Shown: positions 1 through 11,839 of the stretch, one piece after another
Layout of the letters: every line of letters starts with the position of its first letter
Position numbering within the stretch: position 1 is the first letter of the stretch
Source: Pseudevernia furfuracea
Lineage: Eukaryota > Ascomycota > Lecanoromycetes > Lecanorales > Parmeliaceae
Reading direction: 5' to 3'
Length of the DNA: 64,000 nt
NCBI GenBank assembly: GCA_022315425.1
Contig: JAIUPT010000033.1
Span: 248,001 to 312,000, forward strand
Translations under genes and position numbers: made by a program
The notes under the pieces: model-generated
Seen by the model: the letters and a program-made list of their open reading frames with translations, nothing else
Told to the model about the DNA's origin: nothing
Databases searched by the model: none

Positions 1-12
1 GTAATGTGTTGT

Positions 13-1155
13 TTATAAAGTTGTGTCGCCTGTTTTGGATCTTGGCATTGGAGAGCTCGGCGTAAACACCGCATTTAGGATTAGAACAGAATCATTGTCT
101 ACCGTCGCGCTCTGACTCACGAACGGGACGCCAAAAGCGGCCTCTGGATACAACTCGTAGAGCGTAGTACTTGCTGGCATCCCATTCCCAGTCACATTGG
201 ACCTAGATGAAGGGCTCTTCGCACTGGTTATGTCGACCCATTTGGACAAGTACGTATAACCGAATCCATTAGAGTAGGTGATGGTATTTAACAGCGCGCT
301 TGTACTACCATTGGAGTTCTCATAGAACAAAAGTGCCACATTTGCAGTTCCGATAATAGACAGTACAGCGTCGAGGTATGTATCTGAGGTTGAGAGAATA
401 GAGGCGACTGACAGCGACCGCGTATCTGGTGCTGTAGTGTACTTCGTAAGTGTATCATTAGGCTGCCATTCCTCGTCGGAGTCACTGGAAACACTACTGC
501 TCAGATGGTGAGCCTGCGAAACATAGAACAGCTGAATCTATACCTGCAGGTCAGCACGCAAAGGGGCCTGGGGTATTTCGGAGTGAGGCAATTACTGTAG
601 AACCTGTATCATCCTCAAGAGCAGTGACTGCCAATGGCGTAAGGCTTTTAACGCTTGAACTGAAATTGGAAAGAGGGTGTTGAATAATGGGGGTCTAGAC
701 GACTGATATTGAGTGGACTAAGGAGTGTCTATGTAGGAAGGTAGAATACATGTATGTGAGTGCCGTGCCAAGCCACTAGCTAGTAGGGCTGTTTGCCACA
801 TTTTCTAACAGAGGGCTTGTAAACCATTGGTTGGTTGATGCACTACGAATCACATGTCGAATGAGACCAGCGTTATCTTGAAAATACAGTTGTCGATCAC
901 CGCTAGTAAGGGCCAGAGCTGCGAGGGAGGTGTCGTGGAGAATGTATTGTGCAGCAGCAGTGTTGTCAGGGTCCGGCGACGCTGGAATGGGGTCCGAAGG
1001 ACTGGATTTGTGAGTGCATACGAATAGAGATTTATATGGAGTACAAACCTGATTGTAGATGACCTGTTTCTGTGAGTTTGCCCAATCCCAACTCCAATGC
1101 TGATACTGACGGCGACTGCTATAACCAGCACCGACGCTACAGTGATCGTGTCCAC
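13..1155 (-). pseudogene. Membrane-anchored lectin-like protein, 3' part, apparently disrupted
   Basis: Minus-strand coding signal. The last exon runs from about 512 down to the stop at 13-15; its product contains W-Q-P and APDTRSLSVA and recalls the repeated blades of fungal fucose-lectin-like beta-propellers. Read upstream, the same frame meets a TAG at 538-540, just before a stretch coding IQLFYVSQ; a CAG-to-TAG change would explain it. Further upstream (1155 to about 1050) is a hydrophobic segment (VASVLVIAVAVSISIGVGIG) that would be one membrane span. The layout would be a short cytosolic part, one span and an extracellular lectin-like domain. No convincing ATG was found, and exon joins between 540 and 1050 are unclear. 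Either an intron removes the TAG (only about 30 bp would be available) or the gene is dead. The family call is tentative. Confidence 0.35.
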
Positions 1156-1347
1156 CTGATCTTGTACTAGCTGGAGAAATACGCTGGAAAGGGCGACTAA
1201 TGCAATCGGGCGATCACGTGGTCCGTCAAGCTGCCAAGGCTCTATCTAGGTCAACTCACTTACCAACCGCGGGCTACCCCTCCAGCACGGATTGCTCCTC
1301 GGACAAGATGACAACCATCATAGCAAATTTGAAGTGAAAAAGACCTC

Positions 1348-1423
1348 GCCCACGAGCGGACTCGAACGGCCCTCTTCAGGTGTTGCCCAGGGCCAGAGCA
1401 TTTAAACATGTCCACACGCAGAC
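1348..1423 (-). other. tRNA-like sequence, probably degenerate
   Basis: Read on the minus strand, this 76-nt stretch has a 7-bp acceptor helix (GTCTGCG with CGTGGGC, three G-U pairs) and a T-arm with the loop TTCGAGT inside GTTCGAGTCC, a good B-box. The T-stem has one mismatch. A 5-bp anticodon-like stem TGCTC/GGGCA encloses a 7-nt loop that lacks the usual U33, and no clean D-arm or A-box is visible. It looks like a decayed tRNA gene or a tRNA-derived repeat rather than a working tRNA. Confidence 0.25.
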
Positions 1424-1699
1424 TTACACCGCTATCAGGAAAGGAACGACTCGATCCCTACTTTTGATTAGGCCATAGTGTGAGATCGCAGCACCATCTA
1501 GGTAGTTCTGTATGAGTTGCTAGAAGTTGTAGTAGCTGTAGACCTTGATCAAAATGGCAGCTTTTGTTGGAAGTGCAAGTCCCGCCAAACGATCACTAGC
1601 AACATAAGAAGTAGAAGTTGCAAGCTCTTAGCCAGTATTGCTACTTTTCGCTGCAATTTGATAGAATACACATTGCGCAAGCAAGAAAGCTGGAAGAGG

Positions 1700-3921
1700 T
1701 TACATCTTCTCGTAGGTAGCCATGAGGGAGCCTTCAGTCCTGAGTCAGTAACTTTGCTCCTTGTCAAGAGAAGGAAGAGAACTTACCGATAAAGGTAACG
1801 ACAAGCCTACTCCGCACCTGACAAATATCCTCCGGCACAAGCCAGATGGTTGCGCCCATCTTCCTGGCAATACTTATCGCCAACTTAGCATTCGCATAAG
1901 CCTGCTCATCGTTCTTCCCGCTCGTCACAAGGTCGTAGTCCACATAGCTACTCTTCATGCCATTTAGTACATCCAGCAAGAACACACCACTGCCGATTGC
2001 CTGATCCTTAAAGCTGCGTATACTGCTGGTACGGCCACCTTTTTTTGATTGCTCGTTTGCCCATTTGACCATCTCGGCGTCCGTAATCTCACGTTTGCCA
2101 AGTCGTTGTGCGAGTGCCGAAAGAGTTTCGGAGATGTCACGGCGCATGAGTTGCCATACTAGACCGAGGGTGAGTGTCCGTTGACCATCGGTGATATCTG
2201 CGCCTTGCACGCCAACAAGAGAGAAGTGCATCTGCTTGCCGAGCTCGATAGTATAGTTGGTGTTTTCAACTGCTTTGAAGCGCATGAGCTCACCGCCCGA
2301 TGCTGGAGGCTTGTTCACATGGCGCCAATTAACACTACCAGGAATGACTTTGTCGTAGGCTTGGAGAAGTATGCTACCGTCTCGAAGGTTATCGAAGAAG
2401 GAATTAACGGCTGGTTGGACGTCGAGGGAGTTAAGCCAAAGCGTGAAGACACGGGCTTCGCGCTCACCTTCTGCGTCAAAATCTTCCACTTCGAGCTTCT
2501 CCTCTTCGGTGATGGGGTCGAGGCCTGGATGGGTGTTGAAGAGGTTGGCGACAAAGGCAAGATTTAGTTTGGGGTTCCCTGCTACGAGAGATGTCGGGGA
2601 GAGAAATTTCCGACAATCAAGTTTGTCGGCGTTTTGGAGGACTTGCTCGGCACGTTGAAGGAGATCGCGGGTTTGGAGGGGGCTGCGGCTGCAAATGTCT
2701 GGAGCTAATTGGTTGAGAAGCACTGTGTAGTTGTCGCCTTCTTTGACATCGGTAGAAAAATTCGTTACTCTGAAATTCAAGTAAGCCAAAGTGCACGAGG
2801 CAGGTATCAAAGAGCATACCTCTTGTCCCATTTGGCATTTTTCAGGTGATAGTTGAACCATCTTAGCAGGATCTTCTCCGGAGGGAGTCTTAAGAATTGC
2901 TCCAGCGTCTCGTCCTCTTCCAGTAGTCGGTATAGCTCAGGATGTAGCTTGATATCGATCTTCCCTAGCAACCCTCGCCGAATGATCTGCCAGATGAGAC
3001 CTAATATCAGGTGCTCCCGTACTTCGATGATATCTCCACTGCCTATGTTGACCACCGAGCATCCGATACCCTTGGCGGAGTTGATGACGATATTGTTGTT
3101 CTCGGTCATGTGAAACGCGTTCAGAGTCTTGATCTTCTTTCCAGGTCTGTTAAGTACACGCTCATCGATCGTATCCGGCACACTGTCATTTATGAGCTTC
3201 GCCAGTACCAGCCCGTCTTTGCAGTCATCAAACATCTCGAAGGTATCGGTAGGAAATGGCAGGCGGTGTCCGATATCTGGATCTCCAGCCAGCACCGCAT
3301 TGATGTGTCTTGTAAATTCCGTCCGCTCATCCTCATTAATTGTGTGGGTGACATTGGCCGAAGAACCCTGGACCTGTATCCTTCCCCCAACACTGCTCTT
3401 AGATTGATGTCCCGAGGTAGGCGCTGGTCTGCCACCCTCGGCAGCACTGCTCAGACCTCGAACTCGGCCACTTGGTATATTACTCTGGGCTGGCGCTGCC
3501 TGCTGGCCGCGGACCTTGGAGATCAGCTAGAGCACGAAACCAGTCAGCCATCGTTTCTCCTTTTCTGGACTGCCAATCTGTCCCAGATTAGACGTACATC
3601 GACATAGTCATCCAGCTCTACCCTCCTCGAGCTGTCCAGCTCCACCTCTTTAAGCGCTGACCTGACCACATCATATGGCTGCCTCTCTGACGTTTGCGTT
3701 GCCTTTATTACCGTAGCCTCATCTATGTATCCCTTGTCATCGACATCGAGCTTGCGAAAAGCATCTTGTAGGCCAAATATGTCTTGTTGTTGGAATTGAG
3801 GGTATTTTCTATTGCAGAAGCGTCAGCATGTGCTCTTGGGCCGGGACTTCTGGCTTAGAGGTGGAAATGTAGTTCCATGCTGTCAATGAAATCTTCACCT
3901 TTGTAGCTTTATTACGTTCAT
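1700..3921 (-). CDS. SAC6: Fimbrin (plastin), actin-bundling protein
   Basis: Fimbrin crosslinks actin filaments into bundles at endocytic patches and in the subapical actin collar of hyphae. Five exons fit one 651-residue frame: 3899-3921, 3598-3808, 2820-3526, 1787-2769 and 1700-1731, all with GT..AG introns. The first exon gives MNVIKLQR and the last gives GSLMATYEKM, both close to known fungal fimbrins. Order of domains: an EF-hand region (about residues 10-80, with KLDVDDKGY), a linker (SNIPSGR), then four calponin-homology domains in two actin-binding units from about residue 125 to the end. Diagnostic strings include INEDERTEFTRHINAVLAGD and KTLNAFHMTENNN. The length matches the family (about 610-660). 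It appears intact and is a housekeeping anchor for this end of the window. Confidence 0.95.
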
Positions 3922-4789
3922 GACTGGGGTTGTGAAAGTGGTGAAGCAATGCTATGACGAGGTTGGGCGGGGATGTTTTACTTAGAAAGAGTGGGGCGCG
4001 AGGAACAATTCAACAAATGCCGCTGCCTGATGGAGGAACAACCCAGCCACGCAATCAATGAATCATGTTGGAGGTGAAAGTCAAGGCAACCTAGGAACGG
4101 TCCCAATGATTACTCGTTGTGATACGCGGAGCTGACGTAGCATCAGTGGGGCAAAATTCACGACTCGGGCGTTATTGGGGAACCACACCTACTACTCAAG
4201 CCAGGTCCGAGACCTCTGTGGAAGCTTCAACCATGTGTGGTCATACTATCTATACTATACTAAGATACGATGCCCATGAAATGAAGGTGTAATCGTACAG
4301 CAGGGGAAACAGAAGGGAACGCCGCAGCTTGATGAGCTGAGGTTTGGAGACCCGTATGCATGGGTCCACACACAGCCTCGAGGCTGAGGAGAGCTCTCAC
4401 GTCGACAGCAATGCCCAACACCAACAGAATCGACATTTTGGATGGAGCGAGACTCCTGGGAAGCCTTCACCGTCAACCGAAGAGATGCTTCCCCCAGCTG
4501 CCCACAGTCAAGGCGTCCGGCAGCCCTCCATCGTCGAACGAAGAGATGGTTCACCAAGAAACCAAGGCTATCGACCTCCTGACATACGAATGACCGGAAC
4601 AACGTAGGGTCTACGCCGCAAACTTTGAGCTCGACTCATTCGTGAAGCCGTCGCAATGCACCCGCCGTCGACACCGTATTAAAGCTCCTTGAATATCACC
4701 AAGGAAGTTAGCGGTGCAACGACCCGCCTGGCAAGCCACGAATTGGGCTCAAGCGCCCCAAAGCTGAGGAGAAAGGAGAGCAAGAATTG
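3922..4789. other. Intergenic, fimbrin upstream region
   Basis: This holds the fimbrin promoter (minus strand gene). Short open frames at 4255-4607 on both strands resemble nothing known and overlap each other. No gene is supported. Confidence 0.6.
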
Positions 4790-5300
4790 AACATTGATGA
4801 GTATCTCAACCAGCTTGTGACAGACTGAGAAACGCATAGCTCGTCGCAAGCGTCTCTCTCTCTGTGGATCTCTCGTATCGAAGCTCGGAAGGACCTAACG
4901 AGAAAAGGTGTACATTATCGCAGCTATCATCATCACGAGACGGTCCGACTTGGTGGGATGGACGATGACGTTGTGAAAATGGTCCGAAAAGATGTGATGA
5001 AGAAATGTGGCAGAAGGTCATTTCGACACAAATCACCGTTGGCCATCGTCGACGGATTCATTGGAGCTATTACAGACGAGGATTTCATCAAGGCATTGGA
5101 AGTCTTGCCGACCCGTTTCAGGCCATGAGTGATTGCTAGATGCTGCTTCCCTACATCGCGACGTCTCGATTGGTAACATCATGCTCACCGAGAAACAATT
5201 AGGCGGATATAAGGGAGCTTGCAGATACCAAAAAGCCCTTGTCGTCGAAGAAGAGGACTTTGACAAGGCAACAGCCAGCCTCATTGCAAGACATTGGCTC
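4790..5300 (+). pseudogene. Decayed FunK1-type fungal protein kinase
   Basis: FunK1 kinases are a fungal expansion of the protein-kinase-like fold. The plus strand at 5151-5198 codes LHRDVSIGNIMLTEKQ, which matches the FunK1 catalytic loop (HRD followed by S-x-x-N). About 220 bp upstream, near 4926-4960, another frame codes HHHETVRLGG, a second FunK1-like segment. The two pieces are in different frames and separated by a stop codon after FRP, so at least one frameshift has occurred. No N-terminal half, DLD metal-binding segment or C-terminal lobe is recognisable. FunK1 genes are often multicopy and decay readily, which fits this gene-poor stretch. I am fairly sure of the catalytic-loop match and less sure of the limits. 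Confidence 0.5.
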
Positions 5301-8265
5301 CTTGTATGAAGGAGCTACGCAGAGTTGCCTTCCCTAGAGGCAAGAGTCGGAAGAGAGACGATCGAAGGCTATATTCTCGGATGAAGGCAGTGCTTGCAAA
5401 CGCAAAAGAAGGTCCACAGATTTGGAGGAAGCAGTAATGTTCGAGTTCGTTATTGTCCTACGAAAGATTCTGGAAGCTTCGAGCTTTTGCTTGTCCGTCA
5501 AGCTCTCTTCCAACAGCCTCTCCCCACTGAAACAACGATATATTCAGTGAAAGGCACCCCCAGCTCGGTACTCGACGTCCGGTTTCAAAGTCTCGGGCCG
5601 CATCTCGTGCATTCTCCAGCGCAGATTTGTGGACCTATGTGGGTATCCAACCGATCTTGTATATCCATTCTGATCGTGTTGCTCTCTTGTCGATGATCTG
5701 TTGGAACTCCCACCATGCCGTGTCAACAGACTACTTCCGCCTATCGACAGTGCCGATGAAGCTTTGATGATGTCGGTAACGTCGTCATCAATCGACACTT
5801 CTCGTTCACTTGTCTTCACGGGGCGAATACCTAGTCTCGATCTTATCTTGGTCGTCTGACGCCGGTTCGTCGCTCGTACCATGACCGACCAAATCGGTCA
5901 CCGATACCAAGCGCGGATGTCTCGACAAATCTGGCCCGAGGCAACTTTTCGTCGTCAAGCTCCTCCTCTTCACGTCCTGTCTCTAGATTGTGAAGCCAAC
6001 TGGTCCTTGCATGACAAGTCGGCCTCGGTGCTGGAATCATCATCCTCGATCACAAGTGGATGCCCTATCGCTTGTTAGACTCGGCAACACTCAAAACCAT
6101 TTGCCACTCACCTTGACTACCAGTCTCATCACTCCCATCACTGTTCGTGACGCAGGCAGAGGATCCTAATGGTAGCCCGCGTGCGGCTTATGGACTCATC
6201 CGGAGGGTGGTAAAGGATCGAGAATCGCGGTGGATGGAAGAGTTGATGTATTTGCTGTTTTTGAAAATGCTGATCTCGCCTGGTGGTGTGGAAACTGTGC
6301 TCTTCCTTTGCTGTCTGTTTTGGTGATCTTACTCCGTCTCAGGTCCTCAAATCGGTGATGCGGCCTCCTGGATTGGCGTCGAGGAAGAAGCCATTGGAAG
6401 AGAAGTGACCGTCCATTGATCAGAGAGATCTGAGCATTTTCGGGCCGGAAGACGGTGAGGGAACGTGCTTTGTCGCTCACGCTTAGAGCTCTGCGGCTCC
6501 TTGTCGGCCATATGGTATGATGGAAGCCTGACACACTTGCAAGTGAAATCAGACAGGTTGTTGATCCACAAAATGGATATCCAACATCTGCTCGAGCAAT
6601 CGAGCGGCGCGCTCTCCCTTTATCCTTTCCCGTTATTGTCGTATTCGATCACTATCCCATCAACGTGAAACCTCATTGGACACTAAAAACTGTTGTAGTG
6701 TAGATGTGGAGACCACAATCGACGAGTTTGACCGCTGGGCATGAGGCAAGCTGAGTCTGTGCCTCACGTCTCCTCTGACCGACAGTGACGCGCAAACACG
6801 CAAGGTCGAACGCCGTGCCGGGTTTTTGCTCTGGAATCCCTGAGCAGGCGTCAAGATCCCTGCCTGATGGATTGTGTCCTCGCTGCTCGCAGCAAGCGCT
6901 CAGCCTTTGAATGTGCCTCAAGGACGTCCTTGCAAAAGCTTGCTTGGACTCAAAGCAAGTTCAGACACTGCGCAACTCGTGAAAAGATCTCGAGAACACA
7001 ATGTTGGTCGCGTAGTGCGAAGGCTTTTATTTGTGCAGTTTTGAAGTCGCGCCCGTTGCCATTTAACTCACCAAGATGATCGTCTCCTGCAAGCCGTCTA
7101 GCGCAGACAAGCTCTCATTTCAGTGAGTTGACCGATTTCGGGCCTGCGAGTCATCTTCCAGACTGTCCACCAGTCTCTAGCCCAGCTAACGACTGAAAAA
7201 TAAATAGAACTTGTATTGCCGTGAAGCTTGTTGAGAATGGTCCTCAAATGTTGATTTGGTCGATCTCTTGGCATAGTCTCACACGTCCTAGAATCCGGCA
7301 TAAAGATCTCGCATCACGAGACGCCGATAGAGAGCTTAGGGACCATAGGAAGTCAGCTCACGATTGGCTCAGCTTTGGGGTCAAAATCCGCTTGAGACCG
7401 GGTCATAGAGCGATCGTAGTCAAACGTCACAAAGGCTGCACGGTGGCTCAGATCCGGAGATTGCAACCTGATCAAGCGTAGCATAGGCGTTTCGTTGTTA
7501 ACATAGCCGGATGCTGGATTTCTGTGGTGCAAAGAGTGGTCGACAGTACGCACATCCGATGGAGGCGCCGCGGATGTATGACCAGGCCTTGAGAAGTCGG
7601 TATTAGAACTGGATGGATCATCAGGCGAATAAGCGCGGACGGTCACAATAAGAAGCGTAGAAAACATTGGTCGAGGAGGTGAGGACGATGGGAGTTTTCC
7701 GGGCCTTGATTTGAAATTAACGGCGCACGACGTTCCTATATTCCTGCAGTCCCGCAATCCTGCATTCCCGTCTTCGAGGATTCTTGCACTTGTGATCCAG
7801 GTTGCGGGAAAGGCTGAAATGTTAAGAAAAGGGCTTTTGGAATAATTGGACCAAATCGCCATCTGCATGCAGTCAGCCTATTAATTGTAACCTCGAGGTT
7901 GGTGAGACTAAATCGAGCAAGTCATATTTGCTTGGATACGACAGCCAACGCTGATGAGTGTGATACTTAAGAGAGTCGGAGATACAGCTAAGGCCGTGCC
8001 GGCGCCCGGTCGGCGCGAGATACAGTGAGATCTTACCTCACTTCCCTACTCCAGGAAGTACCCTTAAGGTGCGCCAACGGCAGAGTCCTCCCCAACCCAA
8101 CATACACCAGCCGCCAAATCTTCTTCGATCAAGGCCTCGTCACGCAAGTCTAAGGCATAGAGCCTCACAGCTCCAACACCCAAGCATTGACCACCAAGGC
8201 ATCTTAGTCTGCAATACAGTATCCTCACCTGACAGTTCGTCAATTCGTCTCTGCCAAGGTTAGCC
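5301..8265. other. Long gene-poor region
   Basis: Several overlapping frames of 60-170 codons occur on both strands (for example 5544-5882 minus and 7353-7868 minus), but none shows a known motif, a splice structure or a credible start context. At 7730-7790 there is an ATTCC/AATCC-rich stretch like the promoter repeats described at 30945. The last 300 bp or so should hold the promoter of the MFS gene at 8266. Confidence 0.5.
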
Positions 8266-10044
8266 ATGACTGTGACTTCATCAGACATACATAGCACGAC
8301 GAACAATAACGGAGACTCCCAGGACGAACCTTCAGACCAGCTCAGAAGACCCAGCGTGCACTCGGCCGGCGCCGGTTTTGCGCCAGCGCCAACTCCAGGT
8401 AATGGCATTTTTCCGGCTAGCAATGGCAACCATCCGCCCCAGGCCCCGCAGCATGAAGCCGCACAACAGGCCCCACAGATGTCCATGTATAGCATGTTCT
8501 CGAAACGGAAGAAGCGCTACGTTGTGTTAGCCGCTTCCATCGGTGCTCTTTTCTCGACTTTGTCAGCGCAAACTTACCTACCTGCGTTGAAGGTCCTCGC
8601 CGATGACTTCCATGTCTCAGTCTCAAAAATCAATCTCACCGTAACCACTTATCTGATCTTCCAAGGCATCACGCCAATGTTTATCGGAGCATTCGCCGAC
8701 GGACTGGGACGACGACCAGCTTATATCTTCTGCTTTGTTGTCTACATTGCCGCAAATATCGGGCTTGCCCGGTGCCCCAACTATGCCAGCCTGCTGGCAG
8801 TCCGTTGCCTCCAGGCCGCTGGGATTTCGGGAACACAATCCCTGTGTCAAGCTGTGGTGGCTGATATTACAACCAGTGCCGAGCGAGGTCAGTATATAGG
8901 CTTCGTCACCCTGTCAGCCATCTTAGGTCCAAGCTTGGGCCCCTTGATCGGCGGCGCACTCACGGATAGCCTTGGATGGCGGAGCATTTTCTGGTTCTTG
9001 ACTATTTGCGCCGGTATAAACCTCGTCTTACTAGTGCTTTTCTTCCCCGAGACTTGTCGTCCAATTGTGGGTGACGGCTCCATCCGTCCACCCAAGACCA
9101 ACGAGACATTGTGGCAGCTCATCAAAGACCGTCATTGGAGGAATAGCAGTGGTTCGCAGCCCCCTATTCTGCCATTGACTGCGACCGAGGGCAAGGCCAC
9201 CAAGTCTACGTTCGGTGTGCAACACCTTTTTACATCGCTCGCTTTGCTCTGGAACAAAGAGCTCGGTCTCTTACTCGCTTATGGAGGCCTTATCTATAGC
9301 GGCATCAATGCTATTTCGGCTGCCTTACCCAGCCAATTTACAGAGATTTATGGCTTTAACAGCTTGGAGATTGGCTTAATGTTTCTCCCTATGGCCGCTG
9401 GATCCGTTGTAGCGGTTGCGGTGGTTGGTAAGGCCATCAATTGGAATTATCGTCGGCATGCAAAGAAACTCGGACTGACGGTGGATAAGAGCCAGCAAAT
9501 CGATCTTGCCAATTTTCCCGTCGAGCAGGCTAGACTCGAGGTTGCATTACCGCTTCTATATGTAACTGCTGCAGTAATGGTAGCTTGGGGGTGGGCTCTC
9601 GAGAGCCGGACGTCGGTAGCTGTGCCGTGCGTGCTAGCGTTTATAATGGGAGTGGTGTACATCGGCGTCATCAATGTTTTCAACACTCTCATCACGGATT
9701 TGTATCGCAAGAAAGCTGGTGCAGCGGTCGCGGCGAATTGGTTCGTCAGGTGTATGATGGGGGCGGTAATGACTGCTGTTATTCAGCCGCTGATTCTAGC
9801 CGTGGGTTCGGGTTGGGCATATACAATTATGGGGCTATCTTATGTGATAATGTCACCATCTCTGCTTCTTATCATGCGGAAGGGAATGGCATGGCGGAAG
9901 GAGGAACGAGAAAAGGGGGAGCAAAGGATGGCTGAAAAAGAGGAGCAGATGATAGGGGGAAAGCAAGAGGAGGGGAAAGGTGGAAAGGAAGAGCAGAGGG
10001 ACAGTGCCCGAGATTCTGAAGAGGAAGTTCAGGGGACAGGCTGA
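8266..10044 (+). CDS. MFS drug:H+ antiporter (DHA1, Qdr-like exporter)
   Basis: A 592-residue single-exon protein of the 12-span major facilitator superfamily, likely a plasma-membrane proton antiporter that exports small organic molecules. Residues 1-75 are a polar, proline/glycine-rich cytosolic tail. Spans begin near residue 88. The loop between spans 2 and 3 has GAFADGLGRRPAYI, the conserved MFS motif A (G-x-x-x-D-x-x-G-R-R), and GPSLGPLIGGALTDSLGWR is the motif C region of antiporters. A central loop (about 270-320) separates the two halves. The C-terminus is a highly charged Glu/Lys/Gln tail. The ATG at 8266 follows GGTTAGCC, and the next in-frame ATG would cut into conserved parts. It lies about 10 kb from the citrate synthase/FAS genes, so a role as exporter for that pathway is possible but unproven. 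Confidence 0.9.
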   Translation: MTVTSSDIHSTTNNNGDSQDEPSDQLRRPSVHSAGAGFAPAPTPGNGIFPASNGNHPPQAPQHEAAQQAPQMSMYSMFSKRKKRYVVLAASIGALFSTLSAQTYLPALKVLADDFHVSVSKINLTVTTYLIFQGITPMFIGAFADGLGRRPAYIFCFVVYIAANIGLARCPNYASLLAVRCLQAAGISGTQSLCQAVVADITTSAERGQYIGFVTLSAILGPSLGPLIGGALTDSLGWRSIFWFLTICAGINLVLLVLFFPETCRPIVGDGSIRPPKTNETLWQLIKDRHWRNSSGSQPPILPLTATEGKATKSTFGVQHLFTSLALLWNKELGLLLAYGGLIYSGINAISAALPSQFTEIYGFNSLEIGLMFLPMAAGSVVAVAVVGKAINWNYRRHAKKLGLTVDKSQQIDLANFPVEQARLEVALPLLYVTAAVMVAWGWALESRTSVAVPCVLAFIMGVVYIGVINVFNTLITDLYRKKAGAAVAANWFVRCMMGAVMTAVIQPLILAVGSGWAYTIMGLSYVIMSPSLLLIMRKGMAWRKEEREKGEQRMAEKEEQMIGGKQEEGKGGKEEQRDSARDSEEEVQGTG

Positions 10045-11839
10045 CATGCTGAAGTTGCCACGGTCTCCAAGTTCGGGAGAGTCGGGCATGTTTTTGCAAG
10101 GCAGCCGTCAATGTAATCAGAGTTTGCCAGATGCACGCTGCACTCAGTCATATCTCTGTCTCATGCTGTGTTGTTGAGATTACTCTAGTAATAGAAGTAG
10201 AGACTGTAGAAATAGAGAGTGTGGGCAAGCCTACAATTACTTTTATAAGTTTCTATTCAATGACGGACTACTAGTGATCGCCTTTTGGTCTAGTCGTAAC
10301 GATTAGCTTTAATTACTCCAGGCTCTAGCCTGACCTCCTCTTACCTGATTCAGGAGTCGCTTGGATGAAGGCTCTCGACAACACTTTGAGGCCTCCACAA
10401 AACTTTATGTTGAGCTAGTCTCAGTATCATTTGGATAGAAAGAATCAGAACAGATACCATTTCAAGTATTTGTCTTAGCAAACAGGAATTTTATTTGGGG
10501 CAGACAACCTTGTCAGGACTTCCTGTTTCGAAAGTGTGGACGTTCTCTAGTCCGATCCGTTATCACTATCACGATCATTCCTACAGAACATTTTTGCCAG
10601 TCCAGTCTTGGAGAGAAATTGCAAACGGAAGATGTTGTCGACGTTGATCAATACCATACTTATTTAGAATATTGTTTTGTGACTGCTTTGGGAATCGAAT
10701 CACGCTTTAGGAAAAGTTGCTAACGCTTCTTATCGAATTCGATTTTCATCTCCACCAAATTTGCTTTCAAATAATCAAACGTATGGTCTATGAACGTGTG
10801 ATCCTGACTAACCTACGCGGGTAAGCCGAAATCAAACATACTGATTTCAACTCTTGAATAACTTTGTGTTTATAGATTCCGTGGACTTGGCTTCACCGCC
10901 TAATGTCACACAATCTAGATTGGTTCACGGCTTACGAGCCGTGTTACAAGAATTGCTCCATTTCGCATAATGAGGCCCAAAGCCCAAGTCAGCTACAGGA
11001 AGTAACCTTTGGTAGTGCACATGGACTTGAGAGTACCAACCATCTACTTGCGGCCTCTCATTTTGAAACTCGCTTCGCCGCATTTTTTTTTGGTTTACTG
11101 ATCAATATGCTTGGCGATTTCCAGCTGAGAATGAAACTCGCAAGTCCTACTGACTAATCCACCTCCCTACAGCTCACGCGTAGCTCAATAGGTTCTACAG
11201 TCTCACAGTCATCTCCGGATCCTTTGGCATCATTTATCCCTATATTTGTCAAAAGAAAAAGCAAGATCATCGGATGGCGCCTGTGTTAGAGACGGGCGAT
11301 ATCTATCTACTAGCCCATGCAAGCTAGAGGTTTGCTTTTGGCACGACTCCTCAACTTCTGTTGCGTTTCATTGGATTATGGCATTTTTCAGGAGACTTTC
11401 CACGATTTGTCCTCGATTCTTATTTAGTTGGCCATGAGTCTTTTGTTGGCCTACGGAGCCAAACTAACGGACGACTAGGAAGTGGCTTTGTCTATGTGAC
11501 AGACCATGAAGAAGCCACGCTTTTGACGTAAATTCTTATTAGCAGCTGAAGGTAAGCATCCCTCGATGCAGCCAGCAATCTCGAATGCCTAGAAACCTGT
11601 GGAACTCGATACGACCTTCCATGGGCTTCGGGAGTCAGTGCTAGACAGGCAACTCCCAAAGTTCAATGCGACGGCTGTGAACAAATAGACGCCACGTGCG
11701 AGGGACTCTGATACATGAGGAAAAGGATAAATACCGCTAGTACTTCCATTCAGTTTCCGTGCAACATTCAGCACTCACCCAACTCAATCAGACCTCGTCT
11801 TCGTATCCGTTCTCCCTCAAGCATCAACCTTAACTCACA
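10045..11839. other. Intergenic, no gene seen
   Basis: Moderately AT-rich DNA. The open frames at 10903-11157 and 11246-11437 have no recognisable motif and no splice partners. The final 150 bp before 11840 are pyrimidine-rich and look like a fungal promoter/5' leader for the secreted-protein gene. Confidence 0.55.

Noticed and set aside
7353..7868. 171-codon minus-strand frame as a gene
   Set aside because: No start context, motif or splice partner, and it crosses an ATTCC-rich repeat.
9853..10111. Leu/Pro-rich minus-strand frames at the end of the MFS gene
   Set aside because: They mirror the Glu/Lys/Gln-rich tail of the transporter, so composition explains them.
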